Shown here one piece after another: positions 23,322-30,479 of a stretch of DNA of 64,000 nucleotides. The position numbers and the translations under genes were made by a program. The notes beneath the pieces are model-generated. The model was not told where the DNA came from. It ran no database searches and was given only the letters and a program-made list of their open reading frames with translations. The DNA comes from Harmothoe impar (lineage: Eukaryota; Annelida; Polychaeta; Phyllodocida; Polynoidae): NCBI GenBank assembly GCA_947462335.1, contig OX381704.1, forward strand, positions 41,234,942 to 41,298,941. The letters run 5' to 3'. Within the stretch, counting starts at the first letter, position 1, and every line of letters starts with the position of its first letter.

Positions 23322-24440
23322 TCAGCGCTCAATAGGTCTCAGATGAAGTGTCACGGTCACCTCGCCTCTACCGAATGGGATGGAATGACCGGATCGGTCT
23401 CTTAAATAGATGCCGACCTCGGTAAACCTCTTGGATTTCAAGGGGAAATAATCCAAATGGGGAAAACTGATAGCTTGCACGCCACCTCGACGCTTTCCGC
23501 CTCTGTCCACCGCCACGCAGCGCAACAGCGGCACTTGCATGTCGCCCACACGTCTCTCCTGGATCATGTCGGTGTATATGTACACAGAGTGCACGTCCCC
23601 GTAAACATCCATCGAGTAGGCGCCGGTAGTCGGCGACGCGAAACACGTCTTCTCTCCGAAGCCTAGAACGCATGCGAGATGCTGACTCAGCAGGACAGCA
23701 CAGTGTCTCGGCGGTTTGATGGTGACGCGTTTCGTCTTGGCGTCGTACGATAAGATCCGCATCGGTTTGAGCAAGAAGCTGTCGCCCTCTAGTCTGTCAT
23801 CTCTCAACGTCTCACTCAAGCGCTCGATTAGGGTGTGGTTGCTTCCGGTGAAAATAGGAGGTATCTCGAATATGTTTGGCATGAAACTGCGCACTCCCAT
23901 GTCCTTCTCCATCTTTTCGATCATCTGTCTTGCTTGATGGCTGATCGTCTTCTTCTTCACCGCCGGGGACAAGAACTGCTTGTATACGGCATTCGTCTGT
24001 CTCAAGTCGACCTCTCTCTTGAACCTTTTTGTTTCCGGTTTCAATTGCTGCTCTTCCGACGTGTCTGATATCTCTTCCACCGTTACATAGCTCGCTTCCT
24101 TCCAGTTCAGCGGGAATTTTGAGCTGAACGTTAGCTTGCTCAGACCGTTCGCGTTTTTCATTCTCTTCCAGTCTACCTGTGGTTTTTTTCCTTCGGAGAA
24201 TTTAGTTTCTTTTAAAACCTGGATCGCCTCCTCTAGCGAACCTTTGGTGCGCAGAGGAACAACGATGATCAAGTCGTCGTCGTGCACGTTAGTCCATTCT
24301 GTAGGGAGGATGATCTCAGTCAGAGCCGCTTCGTACGCTTCGGGCAGAAGGAGCGGCGAGTCGAAGTGAGTTCGGAAAGACGTCAAGCTGTTGTCAGGAT
24401 AATACTCCATAGAGCTGTTGCTAGGTAGAGTGATGTTCAT
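23322..24440 (-). CDS. Penton-like minor capsid protein
   Basis: The 372-residue protein begins MNITLPSNSSMEYYPDNSLT, a start typical of the Polinton/adintovirus single-jelly-roll vertex protein. Its early segment (FDSPLLLPEAYEAALTEII) and late segment (KSKRFTEVGIYLRDRSGHSI, HLRPIER) match that family as I know it. It would occupy the fivefold vertices of the particle. The frame is intact. The intergenic space to the upstream integrase stop is a pure run of 27 adenines on the coding strand, so the ATG directly follows an A tract. Confidence 0.88.
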   Translation of the reverse strand: MNITLPSNSSMEYYPDNSLTSFRTHFDSPLLLPEAYEAALTEIILPTEWTNVHDDDLIIVVPLRTKGSLEEAIQVLKETKFSEGKKPQVDWKRMKNANGLSKLTFSSKFPLNWKEASYVTVEEISDTSEEQQLKPETKRFKREVDLRQTNAVYKQFLSPAVKKKTISHQARQMIEKMEKDMGVRSFMPNIFEIPPIFTGSNHTLIERLSETLRDDRLEGDSFLLKPMRILSYDAKTKRVTIKPPRHCAVLLSQHLACVLGFGEKTCFASPTTGAYSMDVYGDVHSVYIYTDMIQERRVGDMQVPLLRCVAVDRGGKRRGGVQAISFPHLDYFPLKSKRFTEVGIYLRDRSGHSIPFGRGEVTVTLHLRPIER

Positions 24441-24467
24441 TTTTTTTTTTTTTTTTTTTTTTTTTTT
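24441..24467 (-). promoter_or_regulatory. A27 tract between integrase stop and penton ATG
   Basis: On the minus strand 27 consecutive A residues fill the whole gap between the TAG of the integrase gene and the ATG of the penton-like gene. Shorter A runs precede two other genes (A7 at 27118-27124; A8-C-A9 at 27846-27863). They may act as leaders that favour initiation, or simply be spacer microsatellites. Confidence 0.5.
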
Positions 24468-25604
24468 CTACGTTATTTTTTTGACGGGGATCCACTCGTT
24501 GAACTTGTCGTCGTAACCTAACCAACGTACGAAAGCTAACTCTTTACCGTCGACGGTCTTGCGGCGCAACACCTCGTCTATCAGGTAGTTGTTGTCGTAA
24601 CGACTCTTGTACACCTTCTGAACCTCTTCCGGGTAGAAGACGCCTTTTATCTCCTCGCCCTTGTCGTCTTTCAGCTCGAACCCTCTGCTTCCCAACGTCT
24701 TAGCAACGTCGACCACTTCCTCGCGCCAGTTTCCCTCGTACCCTTTGTCGAAGGCGCCTTTAGTTCTCAACATCCTCACTCTGTCACCCGGAGCGATGAC
24801 GTCGACGGCGGACGTCTTTGTTTTTTTCTTCTTTTTCCATATTTCGTCGATTTGTTTGTTAGTTGGGAGATCTTGTCGGTAGAAAACTGTTTCGCTGTTT
24901 TCCGAGCTGACTTGAGCCGGCGCCATTTTCAACGTCTTGTGGTGAGTGCGATTGTAAGAAGACACTACATGGTGCAGTACGTCTACGTAGCGATACGTGC
25001 GCTTGTGTGTGAAATAACGCCACAGCTTCTCCTTCAGACTGCGGTTCAAGCGCTCCACTAGACTAGCTTTGATGTCGTCGTTCTCGCCAGTGAAGAACTC
25101 TATGCCCTCGCTCTTCAAGTGATCTTGAAAGATCTTGTTCAAAAACTCTTTCCCCTTGTCTGTCTGAACAGTGCGCGGTCGTCTCTCGCCAGTGCCTGTC
25201 ATCTCTCGGAAGGCCTCGGTGACATCAGCGCCGCTCTTGGATTTAATGGGAACGGCCCACGCGTACCTAGAGAAAACGTCGATCGCCGTCACCACGTACC
25301 GGAAGCGGTCGTTGTGAGACGCCAAAGCTTGCATGTCCATCAGATCTATCTGCCACTGCTGATCGATTGCGCCGGTTATAGTCTTGTTCCTTGCGAATTT
25401 TCTCCGAATGGGTTTATGTTTAGTGTAGGCGTCCAGCGACACTAAAGCATCTCGGATGACGGCCGGGTTCAGGTGGCGAAAATGATGTTTCTGGAGTTTA
25501 GTCACGCTAGTGAAACTGGAGGGCGCTTTGACGTCGGTATATCTAGCTACTACGCGCTTCTTTTCTTTTTCCTTCTTGGTCAGTCTCTTCACTGGTTTGC
25601 CCAT
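24468..25604 (-). CDS. Retrovirus-type integrase with C-terminal chromodomain
   Basis: The 378-residue protein has the rve catalytic core with D87 (QIDLMD), D149 (QTDKGKEF) and E184 (LVERLNRS), a DD(34)E arrangement. A basic N-terminal region with HH precedes it, and the last ~40 residues form a chromodomain (YLIDEVLRRK... FVRWLGYDDKFNEWIPV). This is the Polinton c-integrase type. It would insert the element with a 6-bp staggered cut, as the duplication at its ends shows. The chromodomain may direct it to methylated histones, as in chromoviruses. All three acidic residues are present, so it looks active. Its start overlaps the 3' end of the preceding gene by 16 bp in another frame. Confidence 0.94.
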   Translation of the reverse strand: MGKPVKRLTKKEKEKKRVVARYTDVKAPSSFTSVTKLQKHHFRHLNPAVIRDALVSLDAYTKHKPIRRKFARNKTITGAIDQQWQIDLMDMQALASHNDRFRYVVTAIDVFSRYAWAVPIKSKSGADVTEAFREMTGTGERRPRTVQTDKGKEFLNKIFQDHLKSEGIEFFTGENDDIKASLVERLNRSLKEKLWRYFTHKRTYRYVDVLHHVVSSYNRTHHKTLKMAPAQVSSENSETVFYRQDLPTNKQIDEIWKKKKKTKTSAVDVIAPGDRVRMLRTKGAFDKGYEGNWREEVVDVAKTLGSRGFELKDDKGEEIKGVFYPEEVQKVYKSRYDNNYLIDEVLRRKTVDGKELAFVRWLGYDDKFNEWIPVKKIT

Positions 25605-26689
25605 GGTGGGCTTGTTGAGGGCGTGAACGACGAGCTCGCCGCTAGGCGGTTGCGCCCTTTCCTTTTCTTACGCGGCACGCTCCTATAGGAAGTCGGAGTT
25701 TGGAAAAGTTCACGGTCGTCCTCCTCGTCTTCAGAGGATTGATCGTCCACCACCTGGAGAGAAGAGTCTGCTGCTGCTACTGCTGCTGCTGCTGCTGCTG
25801 CTTCTCCTTCTTCCGAGTCGAAGCTCGGTCGTTTCCGACCTCTGTCAGCAAGCCGTGTGTCCAAACTTTGGCCAGGTCCGCTCGCTTTATACAGATGGTT
25901 TCCGATCAAGGAGTCTGTGGGAACTGCTTCGCGCAGCGCTTTCGTGAACGGCGAGTAGCCCGCCGGTCTGGGCGCCGTCTTCCTGAACCTGGCGGCGTCG
26001 TTCAGTAAGTCCACTATGTTGATGCGACGCTCAGGTGGTATTCTCCGACCCGACATCTCGCGCACCGCACCGTCCTCGTTCCACTTGATCACACCGGATT
26101 TCTCCAATTGTTTGTACAGCGCCACGGTCCGAGTGCGATTCCTCTTGGGAACTTGGTTCACCAACCGCTCGAGTAGGGACGCGCTGGCCTCTTCAGCAGA
26201 CTGACGGAGGTGAGCCGGGGGCGAAGAAGAGTAGGACGAAGAGATGTTGCTGTTGTGGGGATTCGCGAGAAAAAATTGCAATCTATTCAACAACCTTCGG
26301 TATTTCAACATTTTCTCGCGCGATTCCAAAGTGGGGTCGTTCAACACTAAATCCAAGTCCCTGTAGATAAACTGTAGCACCTGGTGCAAGGCCGCGTCGG
26401 GATGAAGGGACTGTTCTGCCTGCTTGTGGTAATAGGCCATGTCGGCAGGTAGGCGGGCGGCGGTGGCAGGAGCGGAACTCTCGTTCTTTTCAGTGCGCTC
26501 ATCAGGAAGAGGAGGAAGGTTTGGAGCAGTAGAAGTACTAGCAGCAGCGACTGCAGTAGTAGCAGCGCTAGTAGTAGCAGCAGCAGCGGGCACATGATGA
26601 AGTAGACCTGCTCGTGATGATTTGTAGAGCGTCTCAGGATCCACGAGCGCTAAACGTTTGTAGTGTTGTTGCTGCTCTGAGTCCGTCAT
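25589..26689 (-). CDS. Conserved Polinton-type protein of unknown function, low-complexity rich
   Basis: An ATG at 26788 would give 399 residues, but a TATA box at 26804-26811 places the transcription start near 26778, downstream of that ATG. The ATG at 26689 (366 residues) is therefore more likely; it also skips a poly-Thr run encoded by a GGT/ACC microsatellite. The protein has an Ala/Thr-rich linker and a helical middle domain (YYHKQAEQSLHP, FIYRDLDLVLND, KYRRLLNRLQFFL). It continues with a globular segment (RNRTRTVALYKQLEKSGVIK ... PPERRINIVDLLNDAARF) and ends in an acidic then very basic tail. It sits where Polintons carry one of their unnamed conserved proteins (PX/PY/PW type), between packaging and integration genes. 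A virion or DNA-binding role is plausible but not shown. Confidence 0.65.
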   Translation of the reverse strand: MTDSEQQQHYKRLALVDPETLYKSSRAGLLHHVPAAAATTSAATTAVAAASTSTAPNLPPLPDERTEKNESSAPATAARLPADMAYYHKQAEQSLHPDAALHQVLQFIYRDLDLVLNDPTLESREKMLKYRRLLNRLQFFLANPHNSNISSSYSSSPPAHLRQSAEEASASLLERLVNQVPKRNRTRTVALYKQLEKSGVIKWNEDGAVREMSGRRIPPERRINIVDLLNDAARFRKTAPRPAGYSPFTKALREAVPTDSLIGNHLYKASGPGQSLDTRLADRGRKRPSFDSEEGEAAAAAAAVAAADSSLQVVDDQSSEDEEDDRELFQTPTSYRSVPRKKRKGRNRLAASSSFTPSTSPPWANQ

Positions 26690-26784
26690 GGGGACGACGG
26701 TGGCAATGACGCTGGTGGTGGCGGTAGTGGTGGTGGTGGTGGTGGTGGTGGTGCTGTCGGCGAGTAGGTGTCGAATGAGGTGTC

Positions 26785-27117
26785 TCATATACGGAGAATG
26801 CTCTTTATAAGCGGTAAGGCCATCCCTATGAGAGCCGGAATGAGGAAACCTCCCTCTTGTACCAAGACGCGTCTCTTTTTTTTGATGGGCGTAGATTTTT
26901 TGCCGACCTCCCTCAACACGTCAGCCGATTCTCGAAGCTTGTCCAGTTGTTTGTCGCTGAGCGGGATGTTCCCTACCAGTAAATTGTGACAGATCTCACT
27001 TAACGCTGCGATCAGATCGTCGCTTCCAGAGCCTATTAGATGCGAGCAGTCCTTTGGCGAGCACTTAGCTAAGTGCTTGAGAGTACCAAAGTGTCTTTCG
27101 AGTAGATGAGAAGACAT
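26785..27117 (-). CDS. Small protein with basic patch and hydrophobic C-terminus
   Basis: The 110-residue product has a helical N-terminal domain (LLERHFGTLKHLAKCSP..., IPLSDKQLDKLRESADVL), a basic patch (KKSTPIKKKRRVLV), and a C-terminal hydrophobic stretch GGFLIPALIGMALPLIKSIL. This architecture is common among small proteins encoded next to Polinton packaging ATPases. The glycine-proline hydrophobic tail looks membrane-active. The ATG follows A7 and lies 9 bp after the ATPase stop, so both are probably on one transcript. Function is not established. Confidence 0.7.
   Translation of the reverse strand: MSSHLLERHFGTLKHLAKCSPKDCSHLIGSGSDDLIAALSEICHNLLVGNIPLSDKQLDKLRESADVLREVGKKSTPIKKKRRVLVQEGGFLIPALIGMALPLIKSILRI
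26804..26811 (-). promoter_or_regulatory. TATA box inside the small-protein gene, for the 25589-26689 gene
   Basis: The minus strand reads GCTTATAAAGAGC. Its distance to the two possible ATGs (20 bp and ~115 bp) supports use of the downstream ATG at 26689. Confidence 0.5.
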
Positions 27118-27125
27118 TTTTTTTG

Positions 27126-27845
27126 CTACTGCTTTCTCTTGTTCTTTTTTTTGTCTAGCGGTACGAACACTAGCTGAGAGTGTATGGACGTCAAAGAGGA
27201 GCGTATTCTCAGATCGTCAGGTGTTGACTGCTTGAAGTCCAGAAGGAGGTATGAGTGAGGTCGCTTGAGTTCATGGGTAAATATACTAGAGAGGGCCGCC
27301 GCGTTGGACGGAAACACCTGGCGAGACAGACTAGCTATTTGCCCCATGTCGCGCGGGTTCTTGAAAACGATCATGTAGTGAGCGTTCAGACTCATAGTTC
27401 GAAAGTCGGGTGATTTCTGGAATAGGTTCTGAGTGATGTATATGACGCTCACGTTCCAGTGATGCGAGTATTTAGTAAAGATGTCGGCTACCACTTGCTG
27501 ATTGGAACTGCTCATCAGATCGTCCAATATCAGTAGAGTGTGGGGTCGTAAAGCGTCTTCTGCTACTTCCACGTCTCCCGCTATAGACTCTTTGCTAGGA
27601 AGACCTTCTCTGAATTCCACACCGTACTGATTTTGCATTTTTTCAAACAGAGGTTGCCACTCGCCGTAATGGTAAAAAGTCTTTTCCACCGGCGGCGTGA
27701 CCAAATTGTTCACGTCGCTCAGAAATTGATCCACCAAGCGCGATTTTCCACAACCCGACGGACCGCTAATGATACAACTAAAGGGTCCTTGTAGTCGAGC
27801 GTCGAAATGAATTTCTGTGAAGAGTTTGCTTTTACTACTGGACAT
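27126..27845 (-). CDS. FtsK/HerA-type genome packaging ATPase
   Basis: The 239-residue protein has Walker A GPSGCGKS at residues 28-35, Walker B LLILDD at 104-109 and a sensor-like YITQN at 136-140. This is the A32-like packaging ATPase family of Polintons, adintoviruses and nucleocytoplasmic viruses, which pumps DNA into the procapsid. Length and motif spacing are normal. It is the first gene of the virion cluster, with A8-C-A9 directly before the ATG and a TATA-like AATAAAAAGG about 115 bp upstream. The C-terminus ends in a lysine-rich tail (KKKNKRKQ). Confidence 0.93.
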   Translation of the reverse strand: MSSSKSKLFTEIHFDARLQGPFSCIISGPSGCGKSRLVDQFLSDVNNLVTPPVEKTFYHYGEWQPLFEKMQNQYGVEFREGLPSKESIAGDVEVAEDALRPHTLLILDDLMSSSNQQVVADIFTKYSHHWNVSVIYITQNLFQKSPDFRTMSLNAHYMIVFKNPRDMGQIASLSRQVFPSNAAALSSIFTHELKRPHSYLLLDFKQSTPDDLRIRSSLTSIHSQLVFVPLDKKKNKRKQ

Positions 27846-27958
27846 TTTTTTTTGTTTTTTTTTCAGGACGCGTCAGAGAGCGGTTGTGTGTCTGACTGTC
27901 TGCTGTGTTTCTCACTCGAACGGTTGGTAGTGAATGGTTGTGGAGAAAAGTCAGCCGA

Positions 27959-27968
27959 CCTTTTTATT
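27959..27968 (-). promoter_or_regulatory. TATA-like element upstream of the packaging ATPase gene
   Basis: The minus strand reads GGTATCAATAAAAAGG. A start about 30 bp downstream would give a leader of roughly 85 nt including the A-rich tract before the ATG at 27845. Confidence 0.4.
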
Positions 27969-28052
27969 GATACCGGCCGGTGTCACAGTAGCGGCGGCAG
28001 AAGTGACTTTTTTTTGCGATAAAATTCTATTTTCACTCAATAGTCATAAATG

Positions 28053-28085
28053 TTTGTATCAGACTCCAGAGGAGTCTGATACAAA
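28053..28085 (-). terminator. Perfect 15-bp hairpin next to AATAAA, 3' end of the orphan gene
   Basis: TTTGTATCAGACTCC and GGAGTCTGATACAAA form a perfect 15-bp stem around a 3-nt loop (AGA). On the minus strand AATAAA (plus 28088-28093) precedes it by two bases, and both lie ~120 bp after the stop of the gene at 28211-28861. The pair probably marks the 3' end of that transcript and separates it from the ATPase promoter. Confidence 0.5.
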
Positions 28086-28101
28086 TATTTATTTTTTTTT
28101 A

Positions 28102-28164
28102 AAAAAAGAAGAAGAGGAGGAGGAGGAGGAGGAGGAGGAGGAGGAGGAGGAGGAGGAGGAGGAG

Positions 28165-28204
<40 letters not shown>
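28102..28204. repeat. GGA trinucleotide repeat and T35 homopolymer
   Basis: An A run grades into about 16 copies of GGA (28115-28163), followed by 35 consecutive T residues (28170-28204). Simple-sequence spacer in the 3' UTR of the orphan gene; exact lengths may be unreliable. Confidence 0.85.
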
Positions 28205-28205
<1 letters not shown>

Positions 28206-28210
28206 ATCAT

Positions 28211-28861
28211 TTAGGCAAAGCTCGTCGCTTTGCCGTTTTTTTTTCTATTTCTGTGTTGTGACACGATCGTCTCGAAAAAGCAATAAGGCGTGTGAGCGCG
28301 GCGGTGACAAATACATATTGGAGCGTATGGTTTAAAATAGTGCGTCCCTATCTTCTTCAATTCGGCTGCGTTGCAATATGCGGGATAACAAGTGACGACG
28401 TCGAAACGTTTAGAGACCGTGTTCACGTCGGCCACAACGCGCGCCCACCGAGTGGGAGCTGCAGTCGCTCCCAAGAAACCGATCGGCTTGTCGAATCGTT
28501 TCATAGCACTTATTCTCACTTTATAAGAGGAGGCAGGGTGAGGAGAGTAGCGGCGCTCTTTCTTTTCATGAAACGCCCAACGAGTGGGGGCGCTGAGAGC
28601 AGCTGTTATGCAATAGTAGAGTAAATGCTGTTCTGAGAAGACGGCTCTCGGCCATGTCGCTACGTTTTCCTTTTCCGCTCTTGTATAACGACGATGGCGC
28701 TCAGCTTTGCATTTCTCGAGAATTCGGTACGCCTCAAGAGAAGCGTGAACCTCAACTACGTGACGCTCTCTCCTTTGAGATAAAAAAATAGCCGGGCAGT
28801 TGAGGAGAGCGCTTTGTTCGCGCGACCGTCTTTTAGAAACTCGCGCCCTCTGCAGCGCCAT
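28211..28861 (-). CDS. Orphan 216-residue protein at the usual polymerase position
   Basis: The frame runs from ATG at 28861 to TAA at 28211. I do not recognise the family. The product is strongly basic with many Arg, His and Tyr residues. It contains the hexapeptide APTRWA twice (in SAPTRWAFHEKKER and AAPTRWARVVADVN), each time followed by a basic residue and later by a KRF motif, which suggests an internal duplication. The C-terminal third is Cys/His-rich (CYPAYCN, HYFKPYAPICICHRRAHTPYC) and could bind zinc. A TATA box at 29079-29086 and the AATAAA/hairpin downstream frame it as a real transcription unit. Near this end Polintons often carry the DNA polymerase gene; this frame shows no polymerase, helicase or HUH-Rep motif. 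Confidence 0.65.
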   Translation of the reverse strand: MALQRARVSKRRSREQSALLNCPAIFLSQRRERHVVEVHASLEAYRILEKCKAERHRRYTRAEKENVATWPRAVFSEQHLLYYCITAALSAPTRWAFHEKKERRYSPHPASSYKVRISAMKRFDKPIGFLGATAAPTRWARVVADVNTVSKRFDVVTCYPAYCNAAELKKIGTHYFKPYAPICICHRRAHTPYCFFETIVSQHRNRKKNGKATSFA

Positions 28862-29078
28862 ATTTCTTTCCTCCGAAACAAAAAAGACTGAGTGAAAATA
28901 AAAATTTAAGAAAACAAAAAGCTCAAAGAAAAAAAATAAGCAATAAGCAGACTCAGCTCGAAATTCCCTGCTGGCGTGATGGCGGTGACTGCAGGCGGTG
29001 GCGGCGGTCGGCTGGCCGGCGGTGGCGGTGTCGGCGGCGATGGTAGAAGGGTGTGTGGAAAGAGAGACGCATCTCAGT

Positions 29079-29086
29079 CTTTTATA
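29079..29086 (-). promoter_or_regulatory. TATA box of the orphan gene
   Basis: The minus strand reads GCTCCTATAAAAGACTGAG. Initiation would be expected near 29050, about 190 bp before the ATG at 28861. The AAAAGACTG following the TATA is shared with the major capsid promoter at 22860. Confidence 0.6.
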
Positions 29087-29592
29087 GGAGCGGCGAGTCT
29101 GACATTTTCAGCTGTCGCATGCTGACCTGCTGCTATCATAAGAGAAACAAAAGCCCTAATCACACTTTTCAGCTGGATCCTTCCACCCCGCCAGACATGG
29201 ATCCCAGATGGGAAGGCGGTTTAAAATTAAATCCGTGTACCGACTGTCATACAATAGGGTAATTAGTTGAACGCGTGTTACCTGTATAAAGGATTAACGG
29301 GTCATGGGCTCAGCGTGTGTATAGAAAAACAACTACAGGTAGCGTGAACAAAGCGACCCCCTCCCTTTCTGTCACTCTGTCTGTGACTAGAGGGTGCGCG
29401 TGTGGTAAGCGGCTTATATCTAAAGAAAAAAAACAAATCACCCTCGCCTGTCATCAGCAGACAGCCGGCCGGCGGCTGGAAAATGCGATTAGAGGGATGA
29501 TGAGCCACGTAGTAAGCGACTTAAGGCTGATCTAAAGACCTGCCGTGAAGGGGCAGCTGGCCGGTGGCTTGAAAAAAGGCGGGGCGTAAGGG

Positions 29593-29600
29593 TATATAAG
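29593..29600 (+). promoter_or_regulatory. TATA box of the Ala-rich gene
   Basis: GGGTATATAAGGGG is followed about 25 bp later by an initiator-like ATTCAGCATC (near 29620). This puts transcription start after the first in-frame ATG (29605), so the next one (29716) is used. Confidence 0.65.
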
Positions 29601-29640
29601 GGGAGTGAAACCACATTCAGCATCGTCATCATCGTTCACG

Positions 29641-29685
<45 letters not shown>

Positions 29686-29715
29686 GCACCGCGCCTCAAT
29701 TTGCAGATCCTCGTG

Positions 29716-30363
29716 ATGGAAAGTTGCTACCGTGACATGAAGCGGAATGACGAAGCGGCGCGCGAATGTGAAGCTGATGCTGTAGCCTCTGCTACTGCTG
29801 CTGCTAGTGCTGCTCAGCGTGCTACTGCTGCATTTACTGCGGCTGTTAGTGACGCGGGTCGTGATGACGTTGTTGTTGTTGCCGCTGCGGCTGTGACTGC
29901 TGCTGTTGCTGCCGCCGATGCAGCTACTCATGCCACCGATGCCGACGCTGCTGCTGCTGATGCTGTTGCGGCTGCCGATGACGCCGCTGATAACGCTACT
30001 AGTGCCCGCTCTGCCGCCCTTGCTACTGTCGCTGCTGCTGTTGTTGCTAATGCTCACGCTACTGCTGCTGCCGCTGCTGCTACTGCTGCTACCGCTGCTG
30101 CCGAGGCTGCTGCCGCTGCTGCCGATGCTGCTGCCGATGCTGCTGCCGATGCTGCCGATGCTGCTGCCGATGCTGATGTTAGCAGTCGCGTCGACAAAGA
30201 ATCGTCATTTGTCACTCTTAAAGCCGCTCCAGTGGAACGCGCGACGGGTAGTAGGGCTACCAACGCGACGGCCGGATGGTGCAAATGGTGTCGTCGCTTC
30301 TGCTCGTGCGCTTGCTTTTCTTCCGGTCCTACCTGCTGCTGCTACGGTATGATAGTGTTATAG
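29716..30363 (+). CDS. Alanine-rich helical protein with cysteine-rich tail
   Basis: This is the only plus-strand gene of the element. From ATG at 29716 the product has 215 residues. After a short charged head (MESCYRDMKRNDEAARECEA) come ~140 residues dominated by Ala with regularly spaced Asp, Thr and Val (for example DAAADAAADAADAAADAD), which should form a long amphipathic helix or coil. The last ~25 residues are Cys-rich (WCKWCRRFCSCACFSSGPTC), suggesting metal binding or lipidation. The ATG at 29605 would add a poly-Leu leader but precedes the predicted start of transcription. GCN-type codon expansion has clearly shaped the gene. I do not know a homologue; superficially the helix recalls type I antifreeze or LEA-like Ala repeats, but no relationship is claimed. 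The product is probably structural or regulatory. Confidence 0.6.
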   Translation: MESCYRDMKRNDEAARECEADAVASATAAASAAQRATAAFTAAVSDAGRDDVVVVAAAAVTAAVAAADAATHATDADAAAADAVAAADDAADNATSARSAALATVAAAVVANAHATAAAAAATAATAAAEAAAAAADAAADAAADAADAAADADVSSRVDKESSFVTLKAAPVERATGSRATNATAGWCKWCRRFCSCACFSSGPTCCCYGMIVL

Positions 30364-30479
30364 TGTTTGAATGAGAACGCGCGTAGTTACACATAGACGC
30401 TGTTACAGATGTGCTTTTTTATTCGAAAATATAATTTTAACATAAGATGGAACTTGTTGTGTTTTTTTCTATATATACG

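Larger units (their letters stand above)
28862..29715. promoter_or_regulatory. Divergent promoter region of the right end
   Basis: This 0.85-kb region separates the minus-strand orphan gene from the plus-strand Ala-rich gene. It holds TATA boxes in both directions (minus at 29079-29086, plus at 29593-29600) and a third TATAAAGG on the plus strand at 29285 without a following long frame. It also contains GGC-rich repeats (28980-29045) and an ACT/CTA trinucleotide run (29640-29680). No other gene is supported here. Confidence 0.55.

Noticed and set aside
25700..26595. Plus- and minus-strand frames in other registers within the Ala/Thr/Ser repeats of the 25589-26689 gene
   Set aside because: Shadow frames caused by trinucleotide repeats in the real gene.
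28292..28624. 110-codon plus-strand frame opposite the orphan gene
   Set aside because: No start context or promoter; the minus-strand frame has TATA box and 3'-end signals, so this is taken as its shadow.
29674..30352. Minus-strand and second plus-strand frames opposite the Ala-rich gene (Ser-, Leu- and Ala-rich)
   Set aside because: GCN repeats lack stops in several frames; only the frame with the TATA-supported start and Cys tail is retained.
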